DNA of 64,000 nt from Argyresthia goedartella (lineage: Eukaryota > Arthropoda > Insecta > Lepidoptera > Argyresthiidae): contig OX463809.1 in the NCBI GenBank assembly GCA_949825045.1, positions 151,501 through 215,500 of the forward strand, written 5' to 3'. Of this stretch, positions 10,931 to 22,310 are shown piece by piece (the first letter of the stretch is position 1; each line of letters starts with the position of its first letter). The translations under genes were made by a program, and so were the position numbers. The notes beneath the pieces were generated by a model. It saw only the letters and a program-made list of their open reading frames with translations, was not told the DNA's origin and did not search any database.

Positions 10931-11990
10931 AGCTCTGGAAATGATCTCAGCAGCCGCTATCCCCTCCTCCCGCGGCCCGCCCCCGCCCGCCCCCCGCTCG
11001 GACATTAATCAAACACATTGTCGAAGCGACACAGATCCGGGACGCCTCGGTTACGGGAGCGAGTTTTTATAATTATGAATAGTGCATCCAGAATTTGTCC
11101 TTCACTGGATAGGAAAATTCCATGAGGGAGCTGCATATTTCCAAAAACATTAACATTATTGAACAAGTTTCGTCGGAAGTTACTCGAATAGTCCCGCGTC
11201 GTCGTCGTCGCTGGGAATGTTTCTCGATTTTCGCACAAACTTTTGTGAGCCGCCTCGGCTCAAGATCGGCTTCAAGCCAAACGCAACTTTTCCGTTATAG
11301 GTTTTAAATTTCATTACCATGGGCATAAGGTTTAAAATCACGACCCTTCCCAACTACCCTTGGTTGTTGAGAGGTTAAGAGCGTCTTAACTTAACGTAAA
11401 ATTCGGTCAACCTAAAGGAGAAACTTTCCAAATCCCAATAAAATATACGGTATAAAGACATTCATTTTCTTTAAACAGTGTGTTTGTAAATTTTGACATG
11501 GGAACTAATGAAAAAATACTTAATAGATCTTTTTCACCTAGCTCAAACTGCAATTTTGTGGTATAAAAAAATAATATCGATTTAAATTTTTAAATAAAAT
11601 TCTTGCATCAAAATAAGTATTCAAGATATCTTAAAACTGTGTTTGAAATTAAAATTATTTCTTGCGTGATTTTAAAGATATTAATAAAAAACCAGAATTT
11701 TTGCAACGTCCTGCCGCAGCGAGTGACATAACAGCCACGTGGCATTGTGATCTGTTTTGTACTTTATTTTAATATGGTTGCGGCCAAAATTCCAATCACC
11801 ACGAATCGAGTTTCTAATTTTAACGATGAAAGAGCCTTAAGTAGCCGTCTGAAGTCTGACGTAAGATTAATGTCGTCCCGTGAGAAAGAAGTGCCGGTCA
11901 TCGCCGCGCGCTGCCTCAATTATCGCGATGACTTTTCAGCGCGTGACGTCATGGTAGTGCGCGGTCTCCACAGGGGTGGCGGTCAAATGG
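10931..11990. other. Non-coding stretch with an IR-A-related patch
   Basis: A GC-rich patch lies at 10955-11010. At 11292-11380 there is sequence related to the left flank of the 5181 IR-A copy (GTTATAGGTTTTA then ATTACCAT-GCATAAGGTT). The rest is AT-rich with no supported gene. Confidence 0.5.
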
Positions 11991-11996
11991 TGGACG

Positions 11997-12119
11997 CACA
12001 CCCGGCACACCCGGCACACCCGCCACACCCGGCACACCCGCCACACCCGGCACACCCGGCACACCCGGCACACCCGGCACACCCGGCACACCCGGCACAC
12101 CCGGCACACCCGGCACACC
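11997..12119. repeat. 9-bp minisatellite (CACACCCGG)n
   Basis: There are 13.7 copies of CACACCCGG, with C-for-G variants in two early units. Because the unit is 9 bp, every frame on both strands stays open through it (His-Pro-Ala on plus; Val-Pro-Gly or Ala-Gly-Cys on minus), which creates spurious frames. Confidence 0.97.
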
Positions 12120-12209
12120 GTCCGCGTCCGTCCGCACCGAACGAGCTGAACGCCCGCCGAGGCCGAGGTTTCATATTATTTTGTTATAAAATTATATGAG
12201 TTGTCGACT

Positions 12210-13847
12210 CGTACATTCATACAAACTATGTACGAATATGTGGAAAGGATGGATCTAGTATCTCATCTGATTGCATACTCTCTGGAAGAGGCGTCCCTCA
12301 GGGGTCCATTCTGGGACCTATACTATTTATTTTGTACAGTGCAGATATAATAGGTTGCATTAAGCACAGTAAGTGCCATTTATATGCTGATGATCTTCAG
12401 TTGTATATAGATTCCAATAAAGATAACATCGAAGAGGCCGTCAGAAATATAAATGAGGATCTCGCTAAGATGTCCCTCTGGTCTGCCAAAAATGCATTAG
12501 TTTTAAACCCATCGAAGTCAAAGTACTTAATTATTGGCTCAAAAACACAAGTAAAATCCATAATTGACTATGATCCCGAAATTTCAATCTCAGGTGTTCG
12601 CCTGGAACGAGTCAGTGAGGCCCGAAACCTTGGCATACTAATGGACAGTGAATTACGCTTTGAAAAACATGTTGTAGAAGTCGTAAAAGCCTGCTTTTAT
12701 CGGCTCAAAGTTTTGTACAAGGTTAGAAGATTTATATGGCTATGGCTTGTTGGTTTACGGCCCATGTGTATACAAACGAACAGAGAAGTTGATACAAAGG
12801 GTACAAAACGCCTGTGCTCGGTATTGCTTCAAGATTCCTCCGCGCACGCATGTCACACCATATTTCAATAGTGCCGATATGCTGAAATTAAGGGCGAGAC
12901 AAGATTTATATTTTTCAACACTTTTGTTTGGTGTTATTAAAACAGGTAAACCTGAATACTTATTTGAAAAACTGACCTGGAGGTTTTCGCGCCACCACAC
13001 AAACAGAAATAATACCTGCGTTCTATCTGTTCCTCGCCACGGAACTGCGGCGTTTCGTGGCGGCTTCAGGTACCTTGCCACAAAATGCTGGAATAACATA
13101 CCCCCTCCGCTGAGAGAGCTCAAAACAAAAACAATATTCAAAAGACGAATTCGAGCACAGTTATTGGAGCAACAAAAGCAGAGTACCTGATGCTGCCACG
13201 ACCGCGGACGTGGTGCTGCGTGCCGCGTTTTCCAGCTTATTTTATTTTATTTTATTTTATTCTTAAGATTTATTCAAATCCTTAATGTGTATATGTAGTG
13301 ATTTAATTTAAATTTTATATTTTCTTGTGTATCTATGATTTGACATTATTACTTACAATACAATTCAACACACCAAACAATTGCATGCAACAACCATGCA
13401 ATTTACAATTCTCTTTCACAACTTAATTCCGCACATTTCATTTGTTTTTAATTTTTATTTATTCTGAGAATAGGTACTTAGCCTAGGTTATTCTCACACT
13501 TCCCACCAATATTAAGTTTAGTTTATTTTATTTATTACACTTACCACCTGGACAAATTAATATTTTAAATCATATTATATCTTCTGGGCCCCAGACTGAA
13601 AACCAGAGTCACAGGATCCCCTGTGACATTATGCTGAGTCTGAACCCTTTTGCTGTCGCAGCATGTGCACATGGCAGCGAAACCCCTCACAAATGTTTAT
13701 GGGTACTAATAGCGGGTAGTTTTATTGCTTAATTTAATTTTATTTTTAAATAGTACCTACTTCATTCAATGTAATACTTTTATGTTCTTGTGTTTGTGCT
13801 GATGCAGCGAATAAATGTCTATTCTATTCTATTCTATTCTATTCTAT
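12210..13847 (+). mobile_element. LINE F 3' half with ATTCT tail
   Basis: A non-LTR element 5'-truncated just before RT motif B ([11 protein letters not shown] at about 12288-12320), with the polymerase C-terminus, a long 3' UTR (13191-13810), AATAAA, and a tandem TCTAT tail at 13817-13847. A second simple repeat (TTTTA)n lies at 13230-13260. The coding region is broken by one frameshift at about 12745. Confidence 0.85.
12240..13190 (+). pseudogene. LINE F reverse transcriptase, C-terminal half, frameshifted
   Basis: Visible in order: [10 protein letters not shown], motif C as [13 protein letters not shown] (about 12376-12414), the KSKYLIIGS block, [14 protein letters not shown] and, after a frame change near 12745, [33 protein letters not shown] and a terminal KRRIRAQLLEQQ with a stop at 13188. 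Motif A is missing because of 5' truncation. The C-terminal fold is typical of Jockey/CR1-type LINE proteins. Confidence 0.83.
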
Positions 13848-14014
13848 GACGATTTGAGTCTCGCCATAACACCGTTGTACGTGGGTAAACATGCCTATCA
13901 TGATTTGATTAGAATGACACCGTTAAAAGTTATTATTTACGACATCATGTAATTGTAAAAATAGGGTTTCTTAAGCGAACTGTTATAGTACATGATTAAA
14001 TTATTTGGTTATTT

Positions 14015-14350
14015 AGGGTTCCGTACCTCAAAAAGGAAAAACTGAACAATTATACCACTCGTGTGTCTGTCCTAGGTAAATGTAATATTAAACGACCAAA
14101 TTCTGAACAGATTAGGTGGAAATTTGGTATTTATGTGACCCAAACATGCACGTGTTACATAAACAAACAGATTTTGAATTTGGGGTGCAATTTTGGGGGC
14201 ATAGTAGAAAATTAAAATAAAACAGATTTAAAACATGTATCGTGTGATAATGAAAGGGCTTGTAGCGAGGATCACAAATATATGGTTTTCATGAACCTTA
14301 AATTCTTAGTGAAAAAAATATTTAAGAAAATAGAAAAAAAGACAATTCTA
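14015..14350 (+). mobile_element. IR-A family element, divergent copy
   Basis: It begins TAGGGTTCCGTACCTCAAAA and includes the block CCTTAAATTCTTAGTG-AAAAAATATT, which has a counterpart at 16030-16070. The far terminus is not clear; LINE G sequence follows. Confidence 0.55.
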
Positions 14351-14705
14351 TCCCCATTCTCTCCAAAGTTAAACCGCGCAAAGATTATCGCAATGCTGAA
14401 ACCGGTAAAGACGCCGGAAGACCATAAAATATCGATCCATTGCCCTGTTGAGTTGCATAAACAAGTTGCTGGAAAAACTGATTAACAACAGAATAGGTCA
14501 TCCCATAGACATAGCAACTCCAGTAGAACAGGCCGGGTTCCGCAGCGGCTGGAACTGCACTGATCAAGTGTTATCCCTATCTACACTACAGTTGCAGTAT
14601 TCATAGACCTGTCGGCGGCGTACGACACCGTGTGGCGTCAAGGGCTGATTTATAAGCTGATGAAAGTGGTGCCCTGCAAGAAAATCGTGGGGTGGATAAA
14701 CAACA

Positions 14706-14870
14706 TGCTTTATAATAACAATAATTGTTTATTTCCAGACTACAATGTCCAATTTCAAATGTCAAAATAAAGTAAATTAAATAATTACATAGAAAACAAT
14801 CATTAAAATACCAAAATAATCATAATAAAACATCATAGTAATCGAGAATTTATGGTCTACCAGGGGGTAA
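14706..14870 (-). mobile_element. Short LINE 3'-end insertion
   Basis: Read on the minus strand, the segment ends TTGGACATTGTAGTCTGG-AAATAAACAATTATTGTTATT, that is AATAAA plus a TTATTG-like simple tail. It splits LINE G coding sequence between INNML and RRVLNNG, which identifies it as a later insertion. Confidence 0.55.
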
Positions 14871-15426
14871 GCATAGCCGCATAAGGATATTAAACAACGG
14901 CTTGCCACAGGGCTCAACACTGACTCCATCCCTCTTCAACCTCTACACGCACGACATACCGAACACACACACACACACAGAGCCGTAAGTTCATGTACGC
15001 TGGCTGATGACATCGCCGATACCTGTCAACACCACACCTTTGAAAACTCGGAAGAGACATTAAACAGTGGCTTGGAACTGCTCGAGCCATATTTTGCGAA
15101 ATGGCGCCTACTACCGAATGCTCATAAGACAGAGGTTGCAGCTTTCCACCTCCATAATAAAGAGGCAAAGTATGAACCAAACGTCAAATTTGCAGGAACA
15201 ACACTTAAATAGAATCCGACACCTAAGTACTTGGGCGTGACCCTGGTTCGTAGTCTTGCCTTCGCCGCACACACCATAAACTCAGCATGAAACTACAAAT
15301 CAGAAATAACATCTTGCAAAAACTAACTGGAACGTCATGGGGTGCATGAACGTCCTGATGTACCCCGTTCAATCGGCCTTAGCTTGGTGTACTCAGCGGC
15401 TGAATACTGCGCGCCAGTTTCGTTAA

Positions 15427-15463
15427 ACGTCTGTCTACATATACGCAATGTGTAGACAGACGT
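15427..15463. repeat. 13-bp hairpin inside LINE G
   Basis: ACGTCTGTCTACA (15427-15439) is exactly inverted at 15451-15463, with an 11-nt loop. It falls in the dead coding region and interrupts its alignment, so it may be a small insertion. Confidence 0.7.
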
Positions 15464-15949
15464 GCAGCTAAATCAGGCTATGAGATGCATATCGGGAATG
15501 ATAAAAAGCACTCCTCTAGTATGGCTAATCCCTCTGTAATATTCGCGCGTATCATCAGCGAGTGCCCGCTCACCGAGAACAGCGGACAACAGGAGGACCT
15601 GCACACCTTGGAGTTGACGCTATCCCTTGAATACAGCATATGACTACAAGATTGCGAGAAAGAATCGATTGAGAACGATTACAATAATTATGCCATACGA
15701 ATAAATAAATAAAAATCTCCGGAACTATTTATATAAAAATGCTTGCTTGCTGTGAGGAGTATTTTTTTTCTTAACCTGTCCATTCGCGTTTGAACACCTA
15801 GTATGGACTTGGAATAATATTTATTTGTATTTTTATATAATAAATACTACTACCCACTAATATTTTATTACTGTCAATACTGACCGAAAATAGAGGATAA
15901 ATGTACCTTCTCTCTGGTATCTCACACTTGATTGGTCGACTGACTGTGT

Positions 15950-16280
15950 AAAGGCTGGCCGCCATGACAATTTGGCTTTTAAAAGCCATTTTTTTGTATG
16001 GCTATTGAGAGGGTTAAACCTGAAATGCTTGATGAAAAAATATTAAAGAAAATAAAAAGGCAAAAATATTCCCTTCCTTCCCCCTTCCCCCCTTCGCCTT
16101 AGCTCCGAAACAAGTTACACAAAAATAATAATAATACGTAATACAGCTCTTTACTTAAACATTGCAGGATTACCTGCTTATATGAATATGAAAGCAGCCG
16201 CACCACTAACTTGGCTATTTTGTACAATATTTTGTCATCTTTTCACACAGGAAAATTAAAGATGCGGTGCTACGTAACCC
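15950..16280. mobile_element. IR-A-related fragment
   Basis: It shares the GAAATGCTTGATGAAAAAATATT and GAATATGAAAGCAGCCGCACC blocks with other IR-A copies (14.3 kb, 51.7 kb and 53.0 kb). Termini are not recognisable. Confidence 0.45.
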
Positions 16281-16374
16281 TTTATGCGTGATTTCGATTC
16301 GCACTTCGATGGTTTTTATTTGATTGGATACTACTTAAATCTGAATACAGTAGTTTAAAGACGAGTGATCCTAA

Positions 16375-16600
16375 TTGACCGAGCGACGAAGTGTCTCCGT
16401 TAAAATGCTTGTATGTCCTTCGGTCCCATGGTCTGTCCAGATTTCCAGTTTTTCTCCTCTACAGGTCGAATTTTTCCACCGATTCTCGTGAAATTTTGTG
16501 GGCAGGTTTAATAAATAAATAGTTAATTTTGTCGATTCAGGTTTAGGGAAATTTTTCAAAATGACTTGGATGTGGGGTTACAAAGTTATTCGGGCAGCAG
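16375..16600 (+). repeat. Dispersed repeat, partner at 51830-51905
   Basis: The block AATTTTTCCACCGATTCTCG to TTTGTCGATTCAG is found inverted at about 51830-51905 (CTGAATCGACAAATAAA to CACGAGAATCGGGTGAAAAA). The family is not recognised; no coding potential. Confidence 0.6.
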
Positions 16601-17560
16601 ACGGTGTAGGTGACTCGTTATATTTTAACCTTATATGTAGTTTATCGTAATAATTTATTTATACTGTACATAACATTTATCATAATTCATTTCTTACTTA
16701 TTTACGTATTCTATTAACTCACACTAATACATTCATTCATCTCATACACCACTCTTTTGTACTTTCACAAATATTATTTAATTAACAAGCGAACCCGCGC
16801 GCGATCATCTGAATAGCTGGTCCAATTGTTCGTCGTTGACGTCACTAGGAGCAGCCTCGATGCGCGCGCGCCGCCGCCGCCGATCGCCGCCCGCCCGCCA
16901 GTCGGAATCTAACCTCAGACGTGAAGCCTGTGTCACTGGTACGCTTGCGCTCCACTCGCTATTGCTTCGCGATCTATTTTATTTGCTTATTTTGCTTTCG
17001 CCTGCTCTCTCTTTCAACTTTACTTTCTTCCTTGTGATAAATAACATCTGTGTCTACGCTATCCGCATCATTCTGTACATAAACAATAGGTCTATGTGTT
17101 CAAATAAATAATATAAAGTTATCAGTGATTTATCGTGTTCTTGGCTAGCATCATCACTCAACCACCTACATCGCTACCTATAGACGGGTTATTTGTTTTT
17201 TTAATAATTCCACTTGTTCATTTGATAAACTTCAAGGGGTCGGGGGTGTGAGGGTGTACAAAGTAATGAAAAAAACGCAAATTTCCTGTGTCGCTCGCGA
17301 GAACTACAGTCTACAGCTCACAGTGGAAATTGTGTGGTCGCATTTCTGTATGATAACATTCAAACATTCTCCATTACGAATTCACCAAGTGAATTTCTGA
17401 GCCAAGCATTTGTTTGTGTGACCGAGTTTTTTATCTTCTTACGCTACTGCCGAGAACACTACGCTGCGGCCGCGGCCCTGTCGTGTCATTCATTTCTCTG
17501 AGAATATCAACTTATTAGTTACGTATATGATATACTATTGTCAGTTGTAACAATAGAAAG
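16601..17560. other. Non-coding stretch with a GC-rich TGACGTCA island
   Basis: A GC-rich patch at 16830-16930 contains TGACGTCACTAGG and a CGCCGCCGC run. The following ~250 bp is pyrimidine-rich and ends near AAATAAATAATATAAAG, which could be the end of an LTR, but no matching second end or convincing primer-binding site was seen. LINE D begins at about 17561. Confidence 0.4.
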
Positions 17561-20490
17561 ACTGCTGATAGAGGTGGTTCTTTAATCTTAGTAAAAAATA
17601 ATATTAAGGTGAAACAACGGAAAGATATTCTTACACTTACTGTGGAAAGACAAATAGAGGTATCTTGTGTTGAGTTAGATAGCCATATTATTGTTTGTGT
17701 CTACAGACCTCCGAGAGATGAAAAAGGCCATGGCAATTTTGAAATATTCGAGAAAATTATGGAGGAAGCCCTCATTAAACTTTGTAATAACAGAAAAAAG
17801 TTAATTATTTGTGGCGATCTTAATGTAGATCTGCTTGTAGATACAACACTGAAGCGACGATTAATAACTCTGTTCAAATCATTTAATTTATGTCATGTAT
17901 TTCTAGAGCCGACTAGAATTACACTTACCAGCCAAACTTGCTTAGATAACGTTTTCTGTGACTGTGCATTCACAAGTAAAAATGTAATTAACTGTTTACC
18001 ATCCGATCACAGTGGTCAAACAGTTTCATTCCAAATTACTAGTGAAAATAAGACTGATCCATCATTTTATAGGCCTATTACATCCCATAGACTAGAGATG
18101 TATATGAAAAACTTAGATATGGGTTTGCCAGTACCGGATTTTGACGAACAGAACCCGAACAAAATCCATTCTGACTTCTTCAACATTATTCAAACAGAAT
18201 TCAATACAGTTTTTAAATTAAAGAAAGTCAGTGCCAACAACGGTAAATCTAAATTTAATGACTGGGCAACATTTGGAATTCGTAAAAGTAGAGCTATCTT
18301 TTATGATCTTTATGAACAAAAAACCTATAACTTTGATATAAAATTTCATGACTATGTTAAAAAATATTCCAAAACTTTCAAGTTGGTTTGTAGAACTGCA
18401 AAAACTTTACACATAAATAGAAAAATACAAAATTCAAATAATAGAATGAAAACGGTTTGGCAAATCATAAACCGTGAAACTGGCAAAGTTATACCAAGGG
18501 ATAATGATTTCTGCTTAAAGATAGGTGATGATGTTGTTAAATCCAACGCTGAGGTAGCTCGAGCTTTTGAAACATTCTTAACCAATGCACCCTTACTCAC
18601 AACAGAGCGTCTAAATTCATCTCCATATGAAGCAGAGACTTTGTTAAAAAACAGCACTAGCATCAGTAATGTAGATTTTAAATTTTATCATGTATGTCCC
18701 CAGGATATTGTCAAAACGTATAGATTACTTAACTTAAAAATTACTAAAGACCTGTGGGGTATGTCAGTCAAAGTCATTGGTTCAATAATACTTGTTATAG
18801 CCCCACACCTAGCTTATATATTTAATAAATGTGTTGATGATGGAGCTTTTCCAGAACTCATGAAACACAGTAAACTTATACCTCTGTTCAAGTCGGGAGA
18901 CAAGGGTGATCCGTCAAATTTCAGACCAATATCGGTTCTTCCAGCACTAAGTAAAATTTTTGAAAAGATTATACTCAATCAAATGCTCTCACACTTCAAC
19001 AGTACAAAACAACTCCACGCCAAGCAATACGGTTTCACTAGGGGTAAATCGACTACGGATGCAGGTATTACCCTTATATCTCATATTTATTCTACATGGG
19101 AAGCCGCACAGGATGCTATCGGTGTTTTTTGCGATCTGTCGAAGGCATTTGATTGTATTGATCATAACACGTTACTAATGAAATTAAATCATTACGGAGT
19201 TAGAAATAAAGCGTTGGATCTACTAAGATCATATCTAAGCAATAGAATTCAAAAGGCAGAAGTCAACGGTGTTAAATCTGATGGATCGGGGGTAAAAATT
19301 GGCGTTCCACAAGGTTCCATATTAGGCCCTTTCTTATTCCTGGTATATATTAACGATCTGCCTTTTATGGTGGAAAAATTGACTAACATAGTGTTGTTTG
19401 CTGATGACAGTTCAATGGTCTTCAAAATTGAAAGACAAAAAGGAGATTTTGATGAAGTCAATAGAGTAATATCTTTAACCTTGAATTGGTTCACAGTTAA
19501 CAATTTATTGTTAAATGCTGGTAAAACCAAATGTATCAAATTCTCACTTCCAAATGTCAGGCAAGTTGGAACCAGTTTAGTGTTGGACAGCAATACGTTA
19601 GAATTAGTAAATGACACGAAGTTTCTTGGAATAACCATTGATAACAAATTGCAGTGGGGACCCCACATAGAAAAATTGGCTGGTAAATTAAGTTCTGCGG
19701 CTTACGCTGTTAGGAACATCAGACAAAACACGGATGTGGCTACATCTAGGCTAGTATATTTTAGTTACTTTCATAGTGTCATGTCCTATGGTATCTTGTT
19801 GTGGGGAAAAGCAGCGGATATTCAAACTATTTTTATTTTACAGAAAAGAGCTATTCGAGCAATTTATAATCTAAAACGCACAGACTCCTTAAGACAGCTT
19901 TTTAAAGAAATGGACATACTAACTGTAGCTAGTCAATTTATTTTCGAAAATATAATGTACGTACGCAAGAACCTTACAAAATTTCCCAAACTTAGCGATA
20001 GCTGTAATGTTAACCTAAGAAATAATCACAGACTACTTGCGCCCCGGTTTAGACTCGCGAAGGTTAGCAATTCTTTCAAGGGTCAATGCATTCTCTACTA
20101 CAATAAGATACCTCTGGAGATCTTGACATTGCCATTTGAGCAATTTAAAATCCATGTTAAAGCGACTTTGTCGAAAAAGGGATATTACAATGTTCAAGAT
20201 TACTTAAATGATGGGTCTGTATGGGGTTAATCTGGCTCAACACAGACCTTGCTGTTAATAATTTTGTAATTATTTATTCCTGCTTATTAATTATGATAAT
20301 GACTAAATATTATATTTTGTATTAGTTAAGCATAAGCAATTTTTAAAAAGAGATCTAAAAATCAATCTGTGGGAGTTTCTACGCCCTTCTTCTCCCACAG
20401 TGGTCCAATGTAGAGAAGTGGCAAAAAATGACGATTGCTAAGTATATGTAAATATCTACAGTAATAAAGACATTTGGTATTTGGTATTTG
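17561..20490 (+). mobile_element. LINE D, best copy, 5'-truncated
   Basis: A non-LTR retrotransposon lacking the first part of its endonuclease but otherwise intact. The open frame already reads at the left junction (RGGSLILVKNNIK before the first start codon). After the stop at 20230 there is a ~250-bp 3' UTR (CTGGCTCAACACAGACCTTG...) with AATAAA and a three-unit TTTGGTA-type tail. Related copies lie at 3504, 5780 (both +) and 57728 (-). An exact target-site duplication could not be seen. Confidence 0.93.
17609..20230 (+). CDS. LINE D endonuclease (C-terminal part) and reverse transcriptase
   Basis: The 873-codon frame is unbroken. Residues ~1-150 are the C-terminal part of an APE-type endonuclease (ICGDLNVD at ~66-73; LPSDHSGQT at ~130-138). 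Residues ~430-610 are the reverse transcriptase: SNFRPISVLPALSKIFEK, AKQYGFTRGKSTTD, motif A as FCDLSKAFDCID (~506-517), [10 protein letters not shown] (~565-574) and the catalytic FADD (~597-600). The C-terminal ~250 residues are the LINE thumb and tail. In the family, the endonuclease nicks DNA and the RT copies element RNA at the nick. The endonuclease N-terminus, with its catalytic Asn and Glu, is lost, and the annotated GTG is only the first start-like codon. Jockey/CR1 superfamily; clade uncertain. Confidence 0.92.
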   Translation: MKQRKDILTLTVERQIEVSCVELDSHIIVCVYRPPRDEKGHGNFEIFEKIMEEALIKLCNNRKKLIICGDLNVDLLVDTTLKRRLITLFKSFNLCHVFLEPTRITLTSQTCLDNVFCDCAFTSKNVINCLPSDHSGQTVSFQITSENKTDPSFYRPITSHRLEMYMKNLDMGLPVPDFDEQNPNKIHSDFFNIIQTEFNTVFKLKKVSANNGKSKFNDWATFGIRKSRAIFYDLYEQKTYNFDIKFHDYVKKYSKTFKLVCRTAKTLHINRKIQNSNNRMKTVWQIINRETGKVIPRDNDFCLKIGDDVVKSNAEVARAFETFLTNAPLLTTERLNSSPYEAETLLKNSTSISNVDFKFYHVCPQDIVKTYRLLNLKITKDLWGMSVKVIGSIILVIAPHLAYIFNKCVDDGAFPELMKHSKLIPLFKSGDKGDPSNFRPISVLPALSKIFEKIILNQMLSHFNSTKQLHAKQYGFTRGKSTTDAGITLISHIYSTWEAAQDAIGVFCDLSKAFDCIDHNTLLMKLNHYGVRNKALDLLRSYLSNRIQKAEVNGVKSDGSGVKIGVPQGSILGPFLFLVYINDLPFMVEKLTNIVLFADDSSMVFKIERQKGDFDEVNRVISLTLNWFTVNNLLLNAGKTKCIKFSLPNVRQVGTSLVLDSNTLELVNDTKFLGITIDNKLQWGPHIEKLAGKLSSAAYAVRNIRQNTDVATSRLVYFSYFHSVMSYGILLWGKAADIQTIFILQKRAIRAIYNLKRTDSLRQLFKEMDILTVASQFIFENIMYVRKNLTKFPKLSDSCNVNLRNNHRLLAPRFRLAKVSNSFKGQCILYYNKIPLEILTLPFEQFKIHVKATLSKKGYYNVQDYLNDGSVWG

Positions 20491-22125
20491 GTACTAGCAG
20501 CACCAGCTGTTCATCTACTCGTATGTTGGCGTGGATGGTGCGCCCGCGGCAACATGCAACATCTCCATGTAGCCGCGAACACGTTTTGTTTGATCTGTAA
20601 TTGGATCTCAAACGATGTCACCGTACATGGACATAGCGTGTTTAATATTTATGCGTCGGAAACGCACAGGTTTTTTGTTGCGCGAATCGATCGCGAGTAA
20701 TCGAGACATCACTAGCGAAAACGAACCGCAGCTGTCACTCGTACCGGAACGAGATGTAAAATTGGAGGTTAATTTTTCTCTTGGTCTGGTCTCATCGGGA
20801 GAATAACATGGCGGCTCGGGCCCCGTGGCATTGATGGTATTTCGGTGTACCAATTATCATACAGGCATCGGGCCTGGTCAGAGTGTAAATCTACCTCATA
20901 GCGTCGGGCTATTGATTGTAATTAGATTCGCGTCAGCGGTCAAGTGATTCGTGGTGAAGGTTGAAGTTGTACGGTCTCCAACTCGTCGTACCACGGCGAC
21001 TCCACGTGCCGCCAGCAGCGCGCCGGCGACGGCGTCGGACAGCGACGGCAAGGATTCAATCCATATCCTATCCCAACTGTGCCCCCTTTCCCGAATTCCT
21101 GTCTCGAATCGAGCCTTCAATCTCCTGTCTACGGTGACAAGGTAATAAACAAAATTCATCAATTCTTTTCTCTCACGTGCGGCCAAAGGCACATCCCCCT
21201 CGGGATTCCACGCCGTTCGGTAGGCGTGGGAAATTAAACATAGCGTATGAGGATCATTGTCAAATTTTCTTGCATATTATTGCTCTCCAGAACTGCTATA
21301 AAAACGCCTTCTGCCTCAATAATTATCACTGAATACTAAGTTTTTTTATTATTGTGATCGACAGTTTTGAATACCACTTTTGAAATAATGTTTACTAACT
21401 TAATTAACCCATGGAACGACAGGATCATTTATCGCTTAGTGTTTCTTTCTTCACTGCAACTTCATATATAAGAAGGTAGTAAAATATTTTTAAAAGGAAA
21501 TCGATTTAGTAAAATCCTTGTAATATTCATGAAAATCCAACATCGAGGGTACGTACTTACCCACCCAGCTACTACTTAAATATCCAACTTATATGCCGCC
21601 CACTGCACAACTTATCCGGCACTGTTATTATACACATACAATACACGTATCTAAACTATGAGGTCCATAATGCAATAAGCATGTTCGTAACGGAGCAAGT
21701 GCGAGGCGTAGTGTGCTACGGGCTACGAGCACGCTGCGCGCCACCAGCCGCGTAGCACGACAGCGTTACATATGAGTTTGTGCATGAACTACGCGATGAC
21801 ATTTTTATTTTTCACCTATGAATTTTTTGCTCTCCAGTTATGCTCAATTTGTTCCTGTTTAATTATCAAAGTTCCGTAATAAAGCTGTACTACGTAATGA
21901 ATAGGGCGATAGAGGGCGTCCCTATTAGAGATCCCATCCGAGCAAGCAGTAATAGCCCCTTGAAACGATTCTATGTAAATTATGCGCCTAAGTGACGCCA
22001 TATTTTATTGGTTCAATTTGGAGATCGTTACCTTGATTGGTTTATCTATTACCCCAGTCTGTATGAGGTCGAAGCTGAAGGGTTTGTTATATAAAAGATC
22101 GTGCATTTTTTTTTTGTTATCTCTT
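20491..22125. other. Non-coding stretch
   Basis: GC content rises at 20970-21060 and 21685-21775. The latter holds a loose inverted repeat (GTAACGGAGC... to ...GACAGCGTTAC). Overlapping frames on both strands at 20896-21192 give no recognisable protein and no splice pattern I could defend. Nothing else is supported. Confidence 0.5.
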
Positions 22126-22129
22126 GGTG

Positions 22130-22310
22130 AAACTGAGCTAATAATAAAATGGTAACACGTGATATCTCGATACAACTTTTGTTAGCTACAAAACCTCGAA
22201 ATGTTGGGACTTTGTTTGGTTTCTCGCCCATGAATTCTTAATAGTGCGTCCTATTGGAACGTTACTTCATAACAAATTAAATAACATACAATTTTGCGTC
22301 TAATCACTAC
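22130..22310 (+). repeat. Left arm repeat of a diverged inverted duplication
   Basis: ATGGTAACACGTGATATCTC, GTTTTGTAGC (as its complement) and the following TTCTCGCCCAT block recur inverted at about 23830-23990 (for example GAGATATCTCGTGTTACCAT). Identity over the best ~100 bp is roughly 80 percent by eye, and weaker similarity continues toward the SINE on each side. Confidence 0.7.

Larger units (their letters stand above)
14368..15700 (+). pseudogene. LINE G remnant (RT), multiply broken
   Basis: Fragments in several frames follow RT order: RAKIIAMLKPVKTPEDHK, EKLINNRIGHPIDIATPVEQ, FRSGWNCTDQVLSLS, a motif A relic around FIDLSAAYDTVWRQG (14610-14645), NNGLPQGSTLTPSLFNLY (14895-14945), a YADD relic disrupted by a short duplication at about 14998-15012, then PKYLGVTLVRSLAFAAHT. 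A foreign LINE tail is inserted at 14706-14870. The element ends near AATAAATAAA at 15700. It is clearly dead, a family distinct from D, E and F. Confidence 0.78.

Noticed and set aside
11936..12174. Antisense Cys-rich or Val-Pro-Gly proteins
   Set aside because: Shadows of the same minisatellite on the opposite strand.
11747..12199. 150-codon plus-strand frame with His-Pro-Ala repeats
   Set aside because: About a third of it is the 9-bp minisatellite, open in all frames; the rest has no recognisable domain.
16820..17160. LTR end or promoter
   Set aside because: Pyrimidine-rich run and AATAAA-like end are suggestive, but no partner LTR or primer site could be identified.
17609..20230. Fully autonomous active LINE
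   Set aside because: The catalytic Asn/Glu part of the endonuclease is missing through 5' truncation.
20896..21192. 98-codon antisense frame and opposing 64-codon frame in GC-rich DNA
   Set aside because: Open frames on both strands reflect base composition; no domain, no credible splice structure.
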